Counted from the stretch's first letter, positions 18,463 to 28,425 are shown. The stretch: 64,000 bases of DNA from Lasioglossum baleicum (GCF_051020765.1 NW_027469103.1:1-64000), one strand, 5' to 3'. Notes: generated from the sequence alone by a model not told the origin. Numbers and translations: made by a program.

Positions 18463-18981
18463 CTAATAATATTGTTGCAGCAGGAACTGGCGGTACTGAC
18501 AGTAGGTGTCGTACATCGGATCTTCTATACAGATGTCCTCGAGGTGGGGAAGATCTGGCAAAGTTGCTGCTGCTCGGTTCGGGACGACGTTAGTGGCCTT
18601 GGATGCTGGCCGCAAGACGACACGTTGATGAGCTGGCAGAGGAACGTCACTGATGATTCGGCAACGGACCCTGGGAACGATGATCGTGTCTCGGCTGTCG
18701 TCGTCGTCGGCTATGTCGATCACCTCTGGACAATCGACCGGATGCAGAACTGGCGTCGGAGCTCGCGAGAGGTCCGCGTGGTTGACCTCTTTAGGAGGGT
18801 TGCAAGGGCAACCGTATACAGAAACGTAATCGGACGCGTCACACGGAATGTGCTCGGTGGTTCCCAGAAGTTCGGTCCACTCGGTAGTGGCAATGATTTG
18901 ATCGAGCACCGCTTTATTTCTCAACGCGCGTCTCAATTTAGCAAGTTGATACTTGCGTCCCGCTCGACGTGGGCGTCGCAT
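18463..18981 (-). CDS. LTR-resident ORF of family B, 172 aa, E3 3' LTR
   Basis: Unrecognised protein on the sense strand inside the LTR (LTR bases 1129-1647). Very basic N-terminus (MRRPRRAGRKYQ...), acidic centre with a DDDD run, tyrosine-rich C-terminus ending QQYY. It is intact in all six complete B LTRs in the window. Between E3 and E5 copies I count 9 synonymous and 4 amino-acid changes, a pattern expected of a protein under selection. If transcription starts upstream in U3, it would be the first ORF of the genomic RNA. Alternative: an accidental open frame; a mirror antisense frame exists but is broken in Z. Confidence 0.6.
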   Translation of the reverse strand: MRRPRRAGRKYQLAKLRRALRNKAVLDQIIATTEWTELLGTTEHIPCDASDYVSVYGCPCNPPKEVNHADLSRAPTPVLHPVDCPEVIDIADDDDSRDTIIVPRVRCRIISDVPLPAHQRVVLRPASKATNVVPNRAAATLPDLPHLEDICIEDPMYDTYCQYRQFLLQQYY

Positions 18982-19080
18982 GGGTAAGGAATAGTAATGA
19001 TGGAATATTAATAATATAATGAAAATGAACTTCCACTTGTTATTAACCTTTTTGGTAGTTAACTCGCTTCACGTCTATAG

Positions 19081-19204
19081 TGGCGGCTCAGCGTTTCCAC
19101 TGCGCACTTTAGACCAATTCTAGACGTGGCACGAGAACTTCTCTATGACTCGCTTCAAATTCCTTATTGGCGGCTCAGCGTTTCCACTGCGCACTTTAGA
19201 CCAA
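19081..19204. repeat. 37-bp direct repeats in family B LTR
   Basis: TGGCGGCTCAGCGTTTCCAC... occurs at 19081-19117 and 19168-19204, 87 bp apart and unchanged between the two. Present in the other B LTRs too. Upstream of the LTR ORF in the sense direction; possible regulatory repeat. Confidence 0.75.
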
Positions 19205-19842
19205 GTCCGGATATGTCACGAGTTTAATATATTCGATGCAAGAACTGAATTGGAAGATGGTGTTGAACTAACACAAGAATAACAAGATCGAAGCACTGGT
19301 ATAACAACGATATATTAAATAAGAACTGGTAAGTACACTGGTATACAATATGTAAGTAGTATTATAATAAGAGTAGTAATTGGATTAATGAATAATGGAT
19401 ATAGTAATATGTTGTAGGATTAATGTATGAGAATTAGGACTTGAGTTGAGTTGAGTTAGAGTTGGAATTGGAATTGGAATTAGGAGTGAAGGATCGACAC
19501 ACTTCACTATCGCGGAGCTAGACTGAACACGTCTGCTCTTAAAGTCGGAAGAAGCCGGACTGGCGGCTGAGGCCAGGTTGGCACGACTGCTCGAGTCGCC
19601 GGTCGGAGGCGGACTGATGCAAGCGTCCGCTCTGCCTTGCCTCCTTCGTTCGGAGTGGGGATAGCTGACGCTGCAGTCTCTTTGTTCTTCAGTCGTCGGA
19701 GTGGGAGAACCGCTGACGCAGCAGCGTCTTCGCTCCCGGGGACTGCACGTGCATTTCTGCTGACGGTGCAGTCTCGTGGCTGTCCTATTGCCCTCTACGA
19801 GCGTGGGACTGCTGATGCAGCAGTCTTTGGACTTCTCGACGT

Positions 19843-19870
19843 TTCTAGAAGCTTCTAGATGCTTCCAGAG
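19843..19870 (-). promoter_or_regulatory. Heat-shock-element-like array, E3 3' LTR
   Basis: TTCTAGAAGCTTC plus further half-sites in 5-bp phase give alternating TTC/GAA units; the first three are perfect and the G and first A are kept in the rest. It includes the 16-bp palindrome TCTAGAAGCTTCTAGA. This is the HSF-binding pattern and it lies in U3, about 240-267 bp from the LTR start. Confidence 0.6.
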
Positions 19871-20109
19871 TGATGCAATACTTTATTGCATTATGTGTCG
19901 TGGTGATGGGTTGAAACTGAGGTAAGGTGTTGATCAAGGTGAAGTTATGGTGATGGGTAGAGACGGAGATAAGGATTAGAACAATAGAATAATGAAATCT
20001 TAATACTATGCTCTTATGTCTAGGGGACGGTGTGTGGATCTTATGCAGATCAGACCTTGTATACATAGTGTGTGTACAAGGCCAACGTCGTACATCGGAC
20101 GACGTAACA

Positions 20110-20175
20110 CCTCCCAACGCGGAAAAGAAATTTCTTACAAGGAAGAAATTTCTCGCTCAACACTCGATATCACAC
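20110..20175 (-). other. E3 polypurine tract and 3' non-coding
   Basis: Sense TTGGGAGG abuts the LTR start TGTTACG; a weaker purine tract than in family A. The rest is 3' UTR after the pol stop. Confidence 0.6.
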
Positions 20176-23100
20176 TCAATCATGCGACGCATCGTCCGGG
20201 GGTACTCCGCGCAGGGAGCACAGTTCTCGGCGAGTATTTCCTATATTTGTACGAAACACTGGTCGCACTGAAATGTTGTCGGTGTCGGCACGTGGGGCTG
20301 GGGCTGGTTTTGTAATGTCCGACAAGTCGTATTCGCAATGTTCATTTTTCGACTGTCTTTTCTCGGGGTTTAGGGTGGGTGGGGAATCACTGGTGTCACT
20401 GTCACTTTTGTCTTTTCTTATCTGCGTCCAGATGAGTGTCACGTTTCGCTGACGCGGGGTTTGCGTTAGATTATTCGGCGCACGCTTGAGTTTGTTTGCA
20501 TGTACAATCTTAAAATGGTTCCCTACTTTAATTTTTACATTGTTTGAGTCTAGGATGTCGCAAATTTCGTGAGGACCCGTATATTGCGCATCGAATTTGC
20601 CCTTGCAGGGTTCTTTGAGTAGGAATACTTGTTCTCCCACCTTGAATTCTACAGGGTTAATTCTTCTATCGTAGTATGATTTGGATTTCCTTTTCGCGGA
20701 GACTAAGTTTCCGCGCGCGCGAATCTGGGTTTCGGTTATCTTTCTTTGCAATTGGGAGAGGTAGTGGGTATAGGAGTCGTTTTCGCATTCGTAGGAGTAG
20801 GAATCGGCGGATGGGACTCGCGCCAAAGAGCCGAATACTAACTCGTGCGGCGTGAAATCTGTGCCCTCGTGGACACTCGTATTGTAACTAAACATTGCCA
20901 AATCGACCCATTTGTCCCAGTTGTTCTTGTGGACGTATTGCTTCAGGTACTCTGCTAAGACGTGGTGGGATCTTTCGATTGACCCGTTGCTTTGAGGGTG
21001 GAAGGCTGTTGTTTGCAGCCGAGTTATTTTGAATCGTTTTGCGATGGCCTTCATCAGGGAACTTGTGAAATTCGCTCCTTGATCCGTTAGGATGGCTTTA
21101 GGTGTTCCGTAACGGCAGATAAAATTGTTTATAAATGCGTCCGCAGTGCTGATGGCATCGGCGGATTTAAGAGGGATTGCGGTTGAGTGTTTCGTTAATA
21201 GGTCCTGTATGGTTAAGATGTATGTGTTTCCGTCGTTGGTTGTTGGAAGGGGCCCTACAATGTCCATGGACACCTTATCGAACGCTCTACCGGGTGTATC
21301 CGTTATTCTCATCGGCAGGCGCGTTTTTACCCTGGTCAGTTTATTACGTTGGCAACTGAGGCAGTTATTAACGTAGTTCGTTATCTGGATCTTCATACCG
21401 CTCCACCAATATCTTTCGCGGATTCTCTTCAGGGTTTTTGTAATTCCTTTGTGCCCTGCGTACGCAGAGACGTGATTTTCTGCGATAATATCATTCCATC
21501 TATCTTCGGCCGGTATCTGGATTTCGTTTGCGCAGAAGAATATGTGTACGGGGGTGTCTTCGAATGTTGCGATGAGGAGGTTCGAGACGTACTCCATGGA
21601 ATTGTCGTCTATATAGGTTTTAGAGATTGAAAATGTTCGCAGTCTGAGTTCGTTGGCTACATCAAGTAATGTCCGGAAACATTCTTTTAGGTCGTCAGTT
21701 GAAACCTCGTGAGTCAGGGATGGTTTGATGGGTATCTGTATCAGCTTGTTGCTACCGAAATTACTTATCTTTGCTTTGAATAAGGTCAGATCTCGACCGT
21801 CGGACAGTTTCCTTTGTCTATGGAGGTCTACGGCTCCTGGGTCTATAGGTTGACCATCCAGGGTTGTGAAACATACTAAATTATCTTTCCTCATAATTAG
21901 TCGGTCGCGGAGGTACGTTATTCTCCCTTGTCGTCTTGGCTCCTCATCTTCTTCCTCGTCCTCGGAGGGTAAGGTTTCTTCTTCTTCATCGAGCCAGTTT
22001 GGTCCCGTTGGTTGGGGAATTAGGCTGGGGACGGCGGTTAAAATGTCCTCTAGTCCTGTTATGGGTGACTCCTCTTGACTGGAGGCGGGTACTAGGGGTG
22101 GTGATACCAAAAGGCTGTCGTCATCTGAACTCGCCCTAGGGCGTGGTGGCGTTTTCGATGGTGGTTCAGATGTTGAGTTTGACGATGATTTCCTCTTCCT
22201 CGGGGGAATTGACTGAGGCGGTGGCATAAGATGCGAGTCGGCCCATCTCCTTCGGCGGTTATCGAAGAGAGGGGTTCCTGGATTTGATAACGGTGCTCTT
22301 GGCGGCGATGTGCCTCCAGGGGTGCTCCATGAGAGGGGCAACGTAACTGGGTTTCGGGAGAGGGCATCAGCGTTAGAATTCGCTTTTCCAGGTTTGTAGA
22401 CGACTTTATATTCAAACTCGGCCAGTTTTAGGCGCCATCTGAGGAGGCGCGACGTAGGGTCTTTTACTGACGTCATCCAGACCAGCGGTTTATGGTCTGT
22501 GATTAGTGTAAATTTTCGGCCGTAAATATATGGTCTAAAATACTGTACTGCGAATATTATTGCTAAGCACTCCTTCTCTATTGTAGAATAGTTCACTTCA
22601 GCGCCCTGCAGGATCCTTGAGGCATAGGCAACGGGACGATCCTTGCCTACTTCGCCTTGGCTTAGTACGGCGCCGATGGCATATCCAGATGCATCGCAGG
22701 TGACGTTAAACGGCTTATCGAAATCCGGGTATTGAAGGACCGGTTCGTCACACAGAGCTTGTCGTAGGTCTTCGAAGGCCTTTTCTTGTTTTGGACCCCA
22801 TTCGAAATTGTGCTCTTTGGCGAGGAGTTGGGTTAGGGGTTTGGAGATTTTAGCAAAGTCATTAATAAATTTGCGGTAGTACCCTGCAAGGCCTAGAAAT
22901 TCGCGCACGTTTTTCGCGTTCTTAGGTCGTGGGAAATTTTGTACGGCATTAATTTTCTTTGGACATGGTCTGACGCCGTCTTGACTAATCTGATGTCCCA
23001 GGTATGCCACTTCCTTATGAAGGAAGCCGCATTTCGAGGGCTGTAATTTGAGGTTGGCTCCGCGCAGTCGGCGGGCTAGTTTATTGAATTTGGCATAATG

Positions 23101-25350
23101 TTCTTCTAATGAACGCGCGTAGATCACGATATCATCGAGGTACACGAAGAGTTCGTTGCCTTGTAGGCCGCAGAGGACTGTGTCCATTAATCTTTGGAAG
23201 GTAGCCGGAGCATTACGGAGACCGAATGGCATTCTGTTGAATTCGTAGTGGCCGAAAGGCGTGGAGAAGGCGGTCTTCGCGGCATCCTCCTTCTCCATTC
23301 CTATTTGATGGAATCCGCTGGCTAAGTCAAACACACTGAAGTATGCGGCGCTGCCTAACTGATCTAGGATTTCGTTAATGCTAGGTAGCGGGTACGCGTC
23401 GGCCACCGACTTCTCGTTTAATGCGCGGTAATCGATTACCATGCGCCACTTTTTGTTACCCTCGGCGTCCGCTTTCTTAGGAACAATCCACAAGGGGGAA
23501 TTATAAGGTGAGTTAGATGGAACGACTATGTCATTCCGTAAGAGTTCGGACATTTGCTTGTTGATTTCGTCCTTGTGGATTGGTGGGTAGCGATACTGTT
23601 TAACATGGATTGGAATATCATCCGTCGTGATGATTCTGTGAGTCACCGCATTTGTTTTCCCCAAACGATCCCCTTGGAGATGGAAAAGATCATTGTGCTT
23701 TTCTAACAAAGATTTAACATGGTCCATTTCGTCGCCGCTGAGATGATCCATGGGGATAGTTTCTAATAGCTCTTTCACGCGAGCTTCGTGGGAATTTGCG
23801 ATGGAATAGGTCATTCTGACCTTGGTTTTATCGGGCTGGTTACCGGAGTTAGTATAATGATCGGGCTGGTTACCGGAGTTAGTATGAGAATCGGGCTGGT
23901 TACCGGAGTTAGTATGAGGATCGGGCTGGTTACCGGAGTTAGTATGAGAATCGGGCTGGTTACCGGAGTTAGTAATGTCGGGATGGTTACCGAATGCGTC
24001 GGGATGATACCCGGAATTAGAAAGGTCGGGATGGTTACCGAATGCGTCGGGATAGTACCCGGAATTAGTAAGGTCGGGATGGTTACCGAATGCGTCGGGA
24101 TGGTTCCCGGAATTAGTAAGGTCGGGATGGTTACCGAATGCGTCGGGATGGTTCCCGGAATTAGTAAGGTCGGGATGGTTACCGAATGCGTCGGGATAGT
24201 ACCCGGAATTAGTAAGGTCGGGATGGTTACCGAATGCGTCGGGATAGTACCCGGAATTAGAAAGGTCGGAAGAGTACGACTCGATTTCTTCCATCTCCAA
24301 TGGGGGCAATCGAAATGAAACTCTTTCCGACGAGGTGTTAAAACACCGGAGGCTCGCTTTGCCTTTACGATTGGTGACGACGCAGTCACCCAGGAATACA
24401 TCCGGCGCTACATTAACACGGCGGATATATCCCTGTTTAGGTCCTTCGACGTCGACCGCTATGCACGCAACGGTACGAGGTTCGAGGACGAATTCTTCGG
24501 ATTTCGGAGGAGTCTTTGTTCGGACTCGATCCTCACGCTCCACGACCCGACTTCTCGCAGTGTACTCCGATATCTCTCGAGTCTCCTTCGATTCCGGCCG
24601 GCTTTTCACGGCGTTTTTCTCTAGGGAGTACTCGATCGAATCCCGAGGAGGCATTGAAATAACCTCCGTCACCGGAGCTCTGCAAGGTCTGACCGCGGGT
24701 GCACGAGGATTTGAGGAAGACACTCGAACGTTCCTTGCCGAATGTTCCTCACGCTTGGCGGCTGGAGTTTTAACGAGATCGTTGGTCATAGACGAAGGCA
24801 TTGAAATAACCTCTGCTGCCAATTCATCGCGAGGCTCAGCCGTGGGCGCGCAAGGGTTCGAGAAGGGAACCCGAATGTTTCCTATTGTTATGGATTGATT
24901 CGCAAAGGAGATCTCGGCTCCTGTTCTGAAGAAGGGAGAACCGAGGATTCCGTCGATGTTAATTGGGAAGTTTTCTTCCAAGACATGAAATTCAATAGGG
25001 TTTTGACCCTGTAAGTGTATTTTAATTTGACCGAGAGTTGGAATGGATCCCTCGGTTATTCCTTGGACTTCTATAGTGTTCGTATGATCTATAGGTAGAT
25101 TTGGTTCTAGACTTGACGCACGAATTAAATTGATCTCCGAACCCGTGTCCAACAAAAATTCACACTTCTTTTGTAATTGAGGGGCGGAGATTTTTACGCG
25201 CGGGATTGGTGAGTCTGCAGCAAGATTTACTGCTGAGACGAATCGTCGGACTGGTCGTTCGTCCGGATAGCTGTTTGGGTGCGGGCTGTAGTTTGGGTTG
25301 AAGATGCGGCCTCCCGCCTGGGGTTGGCTTCGGTCGGGAGGCCGGACTCG
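20176..25350 (-). CDS. pol: E3 Pol polyprotein (PR-RT-RNase H-IN), Gag -1 frameshift product
   Basis: Open from the frameshift site (25350). Residues are numbered from the codon at 25155. PR with DTGSE at 3-7; an internally duplicated segment (RV-SNP-AP...EVISMP at about 95-120 and 144-169); conserved post-PR domain about 228-292; tandem repeats 300-442; RT about 455-690 with D610 and YLDD 672-675; RNase H with D821, E860, D887, D930; a proline/acidic linker; integrase with HHCC (H1228, H1235, C1265, C1268) and DDE (D1298, D1358, E1394); a YTGPHEI motif near the C-terminus. The tail (DNISVRPVF...SLRG) resembles the Env tail of family A. All catalytic residues are present. Confidence 0.94.
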   Translation of the reverse strand, partial: RVRPPDRSQPQAGGRIFNPNYSPHPNSYPDERPVRRFVSAVNLAADSPIPRVKISAPQLQKKCEFLLDTGSEINLIRASSLEPNLPIDHTNTIEVQGITEGSIPTLGQIKIHLQGQNPIEFHVLEENFPINIDGILGSPFFRTGAEISFANQSITIGNIRVPFSNPCAPTAEPRDELAAEVISMPSSMTNDLVKTPAAKREEHSARNVRVSSSNPRAPAVRPCRAPVTEVISMPPRDSIEYSLEKNAVKSRPESKETREISEYTARSRVVEREDRVRTKTPPKSEEFVLEPRTVACIAVDVEGPKQGYIRRVNVAPDVFLGDCVVTNRKGKASLRCFNTSSERVSFRLPPLEMEEIESYSSDLSNSGYYPDAFGNHPDLTNSGYYPDAFGNHPDLTNSGNHPDAFGNHPDLTNSGNHPDAFGNHPDLTNSGYYPDAFGNHPDLSNSGYHPDAFGNHPDITNSGNQPDSHTNSGNQPDPHTNSGNQPDSHTNSGNQPDHYTNSGNQPDKTKVRMTYSIANSHEARVKELLETIPMDHLSGDEMDHVKSLLEKHNDLFHLQGDRLGKTNAVTHRIITTDDIPIHVKQYRYPPIHKDEINKQMSELLRNDIVVPSNSPYNSPLWIVPKKADAEGNKKWRMVIDYRALNEKSVADAYPLPSINEILDQLGSAAYFSVFDLASGFHQIGMEKEDAAKTAFSTPFGHYEFNRMPFGLRNAPATFQRLMDTVLCGLQGNELFVYLDDIVIYARSLEEHYAKFNKLARRLRGANLKLQPSKCGFLHKEVAYLGHQISQDGVRPCPKKINAVQNFPRPKNAKNVREFLGLAGYYRKFINDFAKISKPLTQLLAKEHNFEWGPKQEKAFEDLRQALCDEPVLQYPDFDKPFNVTCDASGYAIGAVLSQGEVGKDRPVAYASRILQGAEVNYSTIEKECLAIIFAVQYFRPYIYGRKFTLITDHKPLVWMTSVKDPTSRLLRWRLKLAEFEYKVVYKPGKANSNADALSRNPVTLPLSWSTPGGTSPPRAPLSNPGTPLFDNRRRRWADSHLMPPPQSIPPRKRKSSSNSTSEPPSKTPPRPRASSDDDSLLVSPPLVPASSQEESPITGLEDILTAVPSLIPQPTGPNWLDEEEETLPSEDEEEDEEPRRQGRITYLRDRLIMRKDNLVCFTTLDGQPIDPGAVDLHRQRKLSDGRDLTLFKAKISNFGSNKLIQIPIKPSLTHEVSTDDLKECFRTLLDVANELRLRTFSISKTYIDDNSMEYVSNLLIATFEDTPVHIFFCANEIQIPAEDRWNDIIAENHVSAYAGHKGITKTLKRIRERYWWSGMKIQITNYVNNCLSCQRNKLTRVKTRLPMRITDTPGRAFDKVSMDIVGPLPTTNDGNTYILTIQDLLTKHSTAIPLKSADAISTADAFINNFICRYGTPKAILTDQGANFTSSLMKAIAKRFKITRLQTTAFHPQSNGSIERSHHVLAEYLKQYVHKNNWDKWVDLAMFSYNTSVHEGTDFTPHELVFGSLARVPSADSYSYECENDSYTHYLSQLQRKITETQIRARGNLVSAKRKSKSYYDRRINPVEFKVGEQVFLLKEPCKGKFDAQYTGPHEICDILDSNNVKIKVGNHFKIVHANKLKRAPNNLTQTPRQRNVTLIWTQIRKDKSDSDTSDSPPTLNPEKRQSKNEHCEYDLSDITKPAPAPRADTDNISVRPVFRTNIGNTRRELCSLRGVPPDDASHD
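23829..24268 (-). repeat. In-frame tandem repeats between PR and RT, E3
   Basis: Six 16-codon units (NSGYYPDAFGNHPDLT type) followed by five 10-codon units (NSGNQPDSHT type). E5 has 5 and 7, Z has 4 and 6. Confidence 0.88.
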
Positions 25351-26585
25351 TTTCCCGACCTCCTATTATTATTGAAAGTGCGCTTACGGCACTCGTGAAT
25401 ATCGTGCCCGGGGGTTTTGCAGTAGTTGCAAAATTTGTTAGGGCTTGAGGGGCGATCTGTGCGACCATCGCGGTATGTGTTTTGGTCGCGAGGATTATTT
25501 TCCCATCGCCGTTGCGGCGTCGGGGAGCGATAAGAGTCCCGGTTTAAGTTTCTCGAGGACTGCTGAGACGAGTCCGGTCTGTTATCGCGGCGTTCTTGAG
25601 TTCGCTCTGGAATGTCACGAACGGATTCATTCGTGGAACGCGGGCGATACGGCCGGTTATCAGAGAAGCTGACTCGTTTTTCTTCGCGGATCAGTTCTCG
25701 TCGACGAGTCTGGTCTGACTCATACTGCCTGTAAGCAGAGATGGCTGCTTCGAAAACAGTGGCAGGATTTCGCGAAGGGCAATGAAGCACTTCGGCACGC
25801 AGCTGGGGAAGGAGACCTCGTAGAAAACAATCTACTACGAAGCGATCTAGTTCTTCGTAATCGAGGCCAATATCTGTGGCATCTTGAATCGCGGTTCGAA
25901 GGTCTTTAACGCGATTGATGAAGTCTAGGATGTGCTCGTTTGGAGCTTGGAGTACACTCGCGAGATCGCCACGGTACTGGTCAACGAATTTGTATGGGCC
26001 CAGTACTGTTCGTAATTTCTCGCATAGTGCAGAAATTGTGAATATGTGCTGGCCTTCTATAGCGGCATAAGCACGATCGTGGAGTTTATTGCAGAGCAAT
26101 TTTGTGAGGGCACGCTCTGCAGTGGCCGGTACGGTGTCACGCGCGCGTTTGCATGCACGTATGAATTGTAGGACGGAAGACGAAGTTCCGTCGAATCTAG
26201 GGACAAGCTCGGCGGCTTGTTTTAGAGCGAAATTACCAGTAGGTTCATACTGTGGGATTTCGCGTGGCTCTGGCGGTGAAGGTTCCCGCATATTAGAGAC
26301 GTTACTAGGGCCTGGTGTAGGCGATTGTTGACGTAGGGTTTGACTCGTGATTTGGATGTTATGAAGCTCTTTTCGTATTTCGTCGAGCATATTCTTTTGG
26401 TTTTGTGCGTCTTCTTCATATTTGAGACGCAATTTGGCAATAAAATCAGTTTCTTCTTTGAGATATTGCTCTCTACGGGCGAGGTCTTGCGCATAAAGGA
26501 GTAACTCTTCCTCGGTCATTGGAGGAAGGTCTGCGTTAGGATCTGCTCGGAGATCCTTTTGAGATCGCGTGATTGGGCGAGACAT
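25227..26585 (-). CDS. gag: E3 Gag polyprotein
   Basis: 452 residues, homologous to family A Gag but clearly diverged. Coiled-coil-like N-terminus (about 18-85), capsid region from about 110, basic stretch, zinc knuckle CX2CX4HX4C at 386-399. ATG at 26585 follows a short 112-bp leader. Ends past the GGGAAAC slippery site. Intact. Confidence 0.92.
   Translation of the reverse strand: MSRPITRSQKDLRADPNADLPPMTEEELLLYAQDLARREQYLKEETDFIAKLRLKYEEDAQNQKNMLDEIRKELHNIQITSQTLRQQSPTPGPSNVSNMREPSPPEPREIPQYEPTGNFALKQAAELVPRFDGTSSSVLQFIRACKRARDTVPATAERALTKLLCNKLHDRAYAAIEGQHIFTISALCEKLRTVLGPYKFVDQYRGDLASVLQAPNEHILDFINRVKDLRTAIQDATDIGLDYEELDRFVVDCFLRGLLPQLRAEVLHCPSRNPATVFEAAISAYRQYESDQTRRRELIREEKRVSFSDNRPYRPRSTNESVRDIPERTQERRDNRPDSSQQSSRNLNRDSYRSPTPQRRWENNPRDQNTYRDGRTDRPSSPNKFCNYCKTPGHDIHECRKRTFNNNRRSGNESGLPTEANPRREAASSTQTTARTQTAIRTNDQSDDSSQQ
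25308..25356 (-). promoter_or_regulatory. -1 ribosomal frameshift signal, E3
   Basis: GGGAAAC (25356-25350 sense), 6-nt spacer, 9-bp stem GGCCTCCCG/CGGGAGGCC (25343-25335 with 25316-25308), 18-nt loop. Same design as family A despite sequence change in the loop. Confidence 0.85.
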
Positions 26586-26697
26586 TTTGATAGATATAAA
26601 TGGGATTTAGAAATGTGAACTTCGCACTGACACGCGTCGGGGCTTATTAATGCAAATATCGGCGACCACTTCGATGTCCTACCGACTGCGCCAAATT
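26586..26697 (-). other. E3 leader with tRNA-Ser primer-binding site
   Basis: 112 bp. PBS 26677-26693 (TCCTACCGACTGCGCCA on +), 4 nt from the LTR. Single PBS. Confidence 0.85.
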
Positions 26698-27017
26698 TGT
26701 CACGTCCGTCACTGTGTTTTTGTTACAGGTACCAAGAGAGAGAAAAGGATGGCACTCAAGAACAGTGACAGACGGACGGTGGAGATATGAAGAGTAATTG
26801 AAGAGTGGTCTTTCGTGCCGAGACAGCCGCGGGCTGTCATATGCACTAGGACAACCGATATTGCTATGGATGCAGTCAAGAAGAGAACGTCCGACGCGGT
26901 TACAAGGAGTGTCCCGACAAGAATCGCGCGCGAGAGGATGCAACGAGAACGGTGAGTTTACAGGATTCAACAATTATACAAGATATTATACGACTCACCG
27001 CAATGTTGTATTAACGC

Positions 27018-27536
27018 CTAATAATATTGTTGCAGCAGGAACTGGCGGTACTGACAGTAGGTGTCGTACATCGGATCTTCTATACAGATGTCCTCGAGGT
27101 GGGGAAGATCTGGCAAAGTTGCTGCTGCTCGGTTCGGGACGACGTTAGTGGCCTTGGATGCTGGCCGCAAGACGACACGTTGATGAGCTGGCAGAGGAAC
27201 GTCACTGATGATTCGGCAACGGACCCTGGGAACGATGATCGTGTCTCGGCTGTCGTCGTCGTCGGCTATGTCGATCACCTCTGGACAATCGACCGGATGC
27301 AGAACTGGCGTCGGAGCTCGCGAGAGGTCCGCGTGGTTGACCTCTTTAGGAGGGTTGCAAGGGCAACCGTATACAGAAACGTAATCGGACGCGTCACACG
27401 GAATGTGCTCGGTGGTTCCCAGAAGTTCGGTCCACTCGGTAGTGGCAATGATTTGATCGAGCACCGCTTTATTTCTCAACGCGCGTCTCAATTTAGCAAG
27501 TTGATACTTGCGTCCCGCTCGACGTGGGCGTCGCAT
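27018..27536 (-). CDS. LTR-resident ORF of family B, 172 aa, E3 5' LTR
   Basis: Identical protein to the 3' LTR copy at 18463-18981. Being in the 5' LTR, this copy is the one that would sit in the leader of the genomic RNA if transcription starts upstream of it. Confidence 0.6.
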   Translation of the reverse strand: MRRPRRAGRKYQLAKLRRALRNKAVLDQIIATTEWTELLGTTEHIPCDASDYVSVYGCPCNPPKEVNHADLSRAPTPVLHPVDCPEVIDIADDDDSRDTIIVPRVRCRIISDVPLPAHQRVVLRPASKATNVVPNRAAATLPDLPHLEDICIEDPMYDTYCQYRQFLLQQYY

Positions 27537-28397
27537 GGGTAAGGAATAGTAATGATGGAATATTAATAATATAATGAAAATGAACTTCCACTTGTTATTA
27601 ACCTTTTTGGTAGTTAACTCGCTTCACGTCTATAGTGGCGGCTCAGCGTTTCCACTGCGCACTTTAGACCAATTCTAGACGTGGCACGAGAACTTCTCTA
27701 TGACTCGCTTCAAATTCCTTATTGGCGGCTCAGCGTTTCCACTGCGCACTTTAGACCAAGTCCGGATATGTCACGAGTTTAATATATTCGATGCAAGAAC
27801 TGAATTGGAAGATGGTGTTGAACTAACACAAGAATAACAAGATCGAAGCACTGGTATAACAACGATATATTAAATAAGAACTGGTAAGTACACTGGTATA
27901 CAATATGTAAGTAGTATTATAATAAGAGTAGTAATTGGATTAATGAATAATGGATATAGTAATATGTTGTAGGATTAATGTATGAGAATTAGGACTTGAG
28001 TTGAGTTGAGTTAGAGTTGGAATTGGAATTGGAATTAGGAGTGAAGGATCGACACACTTCACTATCGCGGAGCTAGACTGAACACGTCTGCTCTTAAAGT
28101 CGGAAGAAGCCGGACTGGCGGCTGAGGCCAGGTTGGCACGACTGCTCGAGTCGCCGGTCGGAGGCGGACTGATGCAAGCGTCCGCTCTGCCTTGCCTCCT
28201 TCGTTCGGAGTGGGGATAGCTGACGCTGCAGTCTCTTTGTTCTTCAGTCGTCGGAGTGGGAGAACCGCTGACGCAGCAGCGTCTTCGCTCCCGGGGACTG
28301 CACGTGCATTTCTGCTGACGGTGCAGTCTCGTGGCTGTCCTATTGCCCTCTACGAGCGTGGGACTGCTGATGCAGCAGTCTTTGGACTTCTCGACGT

Positions 28398-28425
28398 TTC
28401 TAGAAGCTTCTAGATGCTTCCAGAG
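28398..28425 (-). promoter_or_regulatory. Heat-shock-element-like array, E3 5' LTR
   Basis: Same TTC/GAA array as at 19843, in the promoter-proximal LTR. Confidence 0.6.

Larger units (their letters stand above)
18143..20109 (-). repeat. 3' LTR of E3 (family B, 1967 bp)
   Basis: The + strand starts TGTCACGTCCGTCACTG and ends GACGTAACA. In sense order it contains a heat-shock-element-like array, 37-bp direct repeats, the 172-codon LTR ORF and a conserved GGTGAGT. Matches the 5' LTR in all parts compared. Confidence 0.95.

Noticed and set aside
19637..19858. 73-codon + strand ORF in family B LTRs
   Set aside because: Antisense to the element, starts at variable contexts and runs through the heat-shock-like array; no sign of coding selection.
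23788..24401. Long + and - strand ORFs with VTGVS or PILILT repeats across the repeat arrays
   Set aside because: Other-frame readings of the in-frame SGNxPD tandem repeat; any period divisible by three leaves several frames open.
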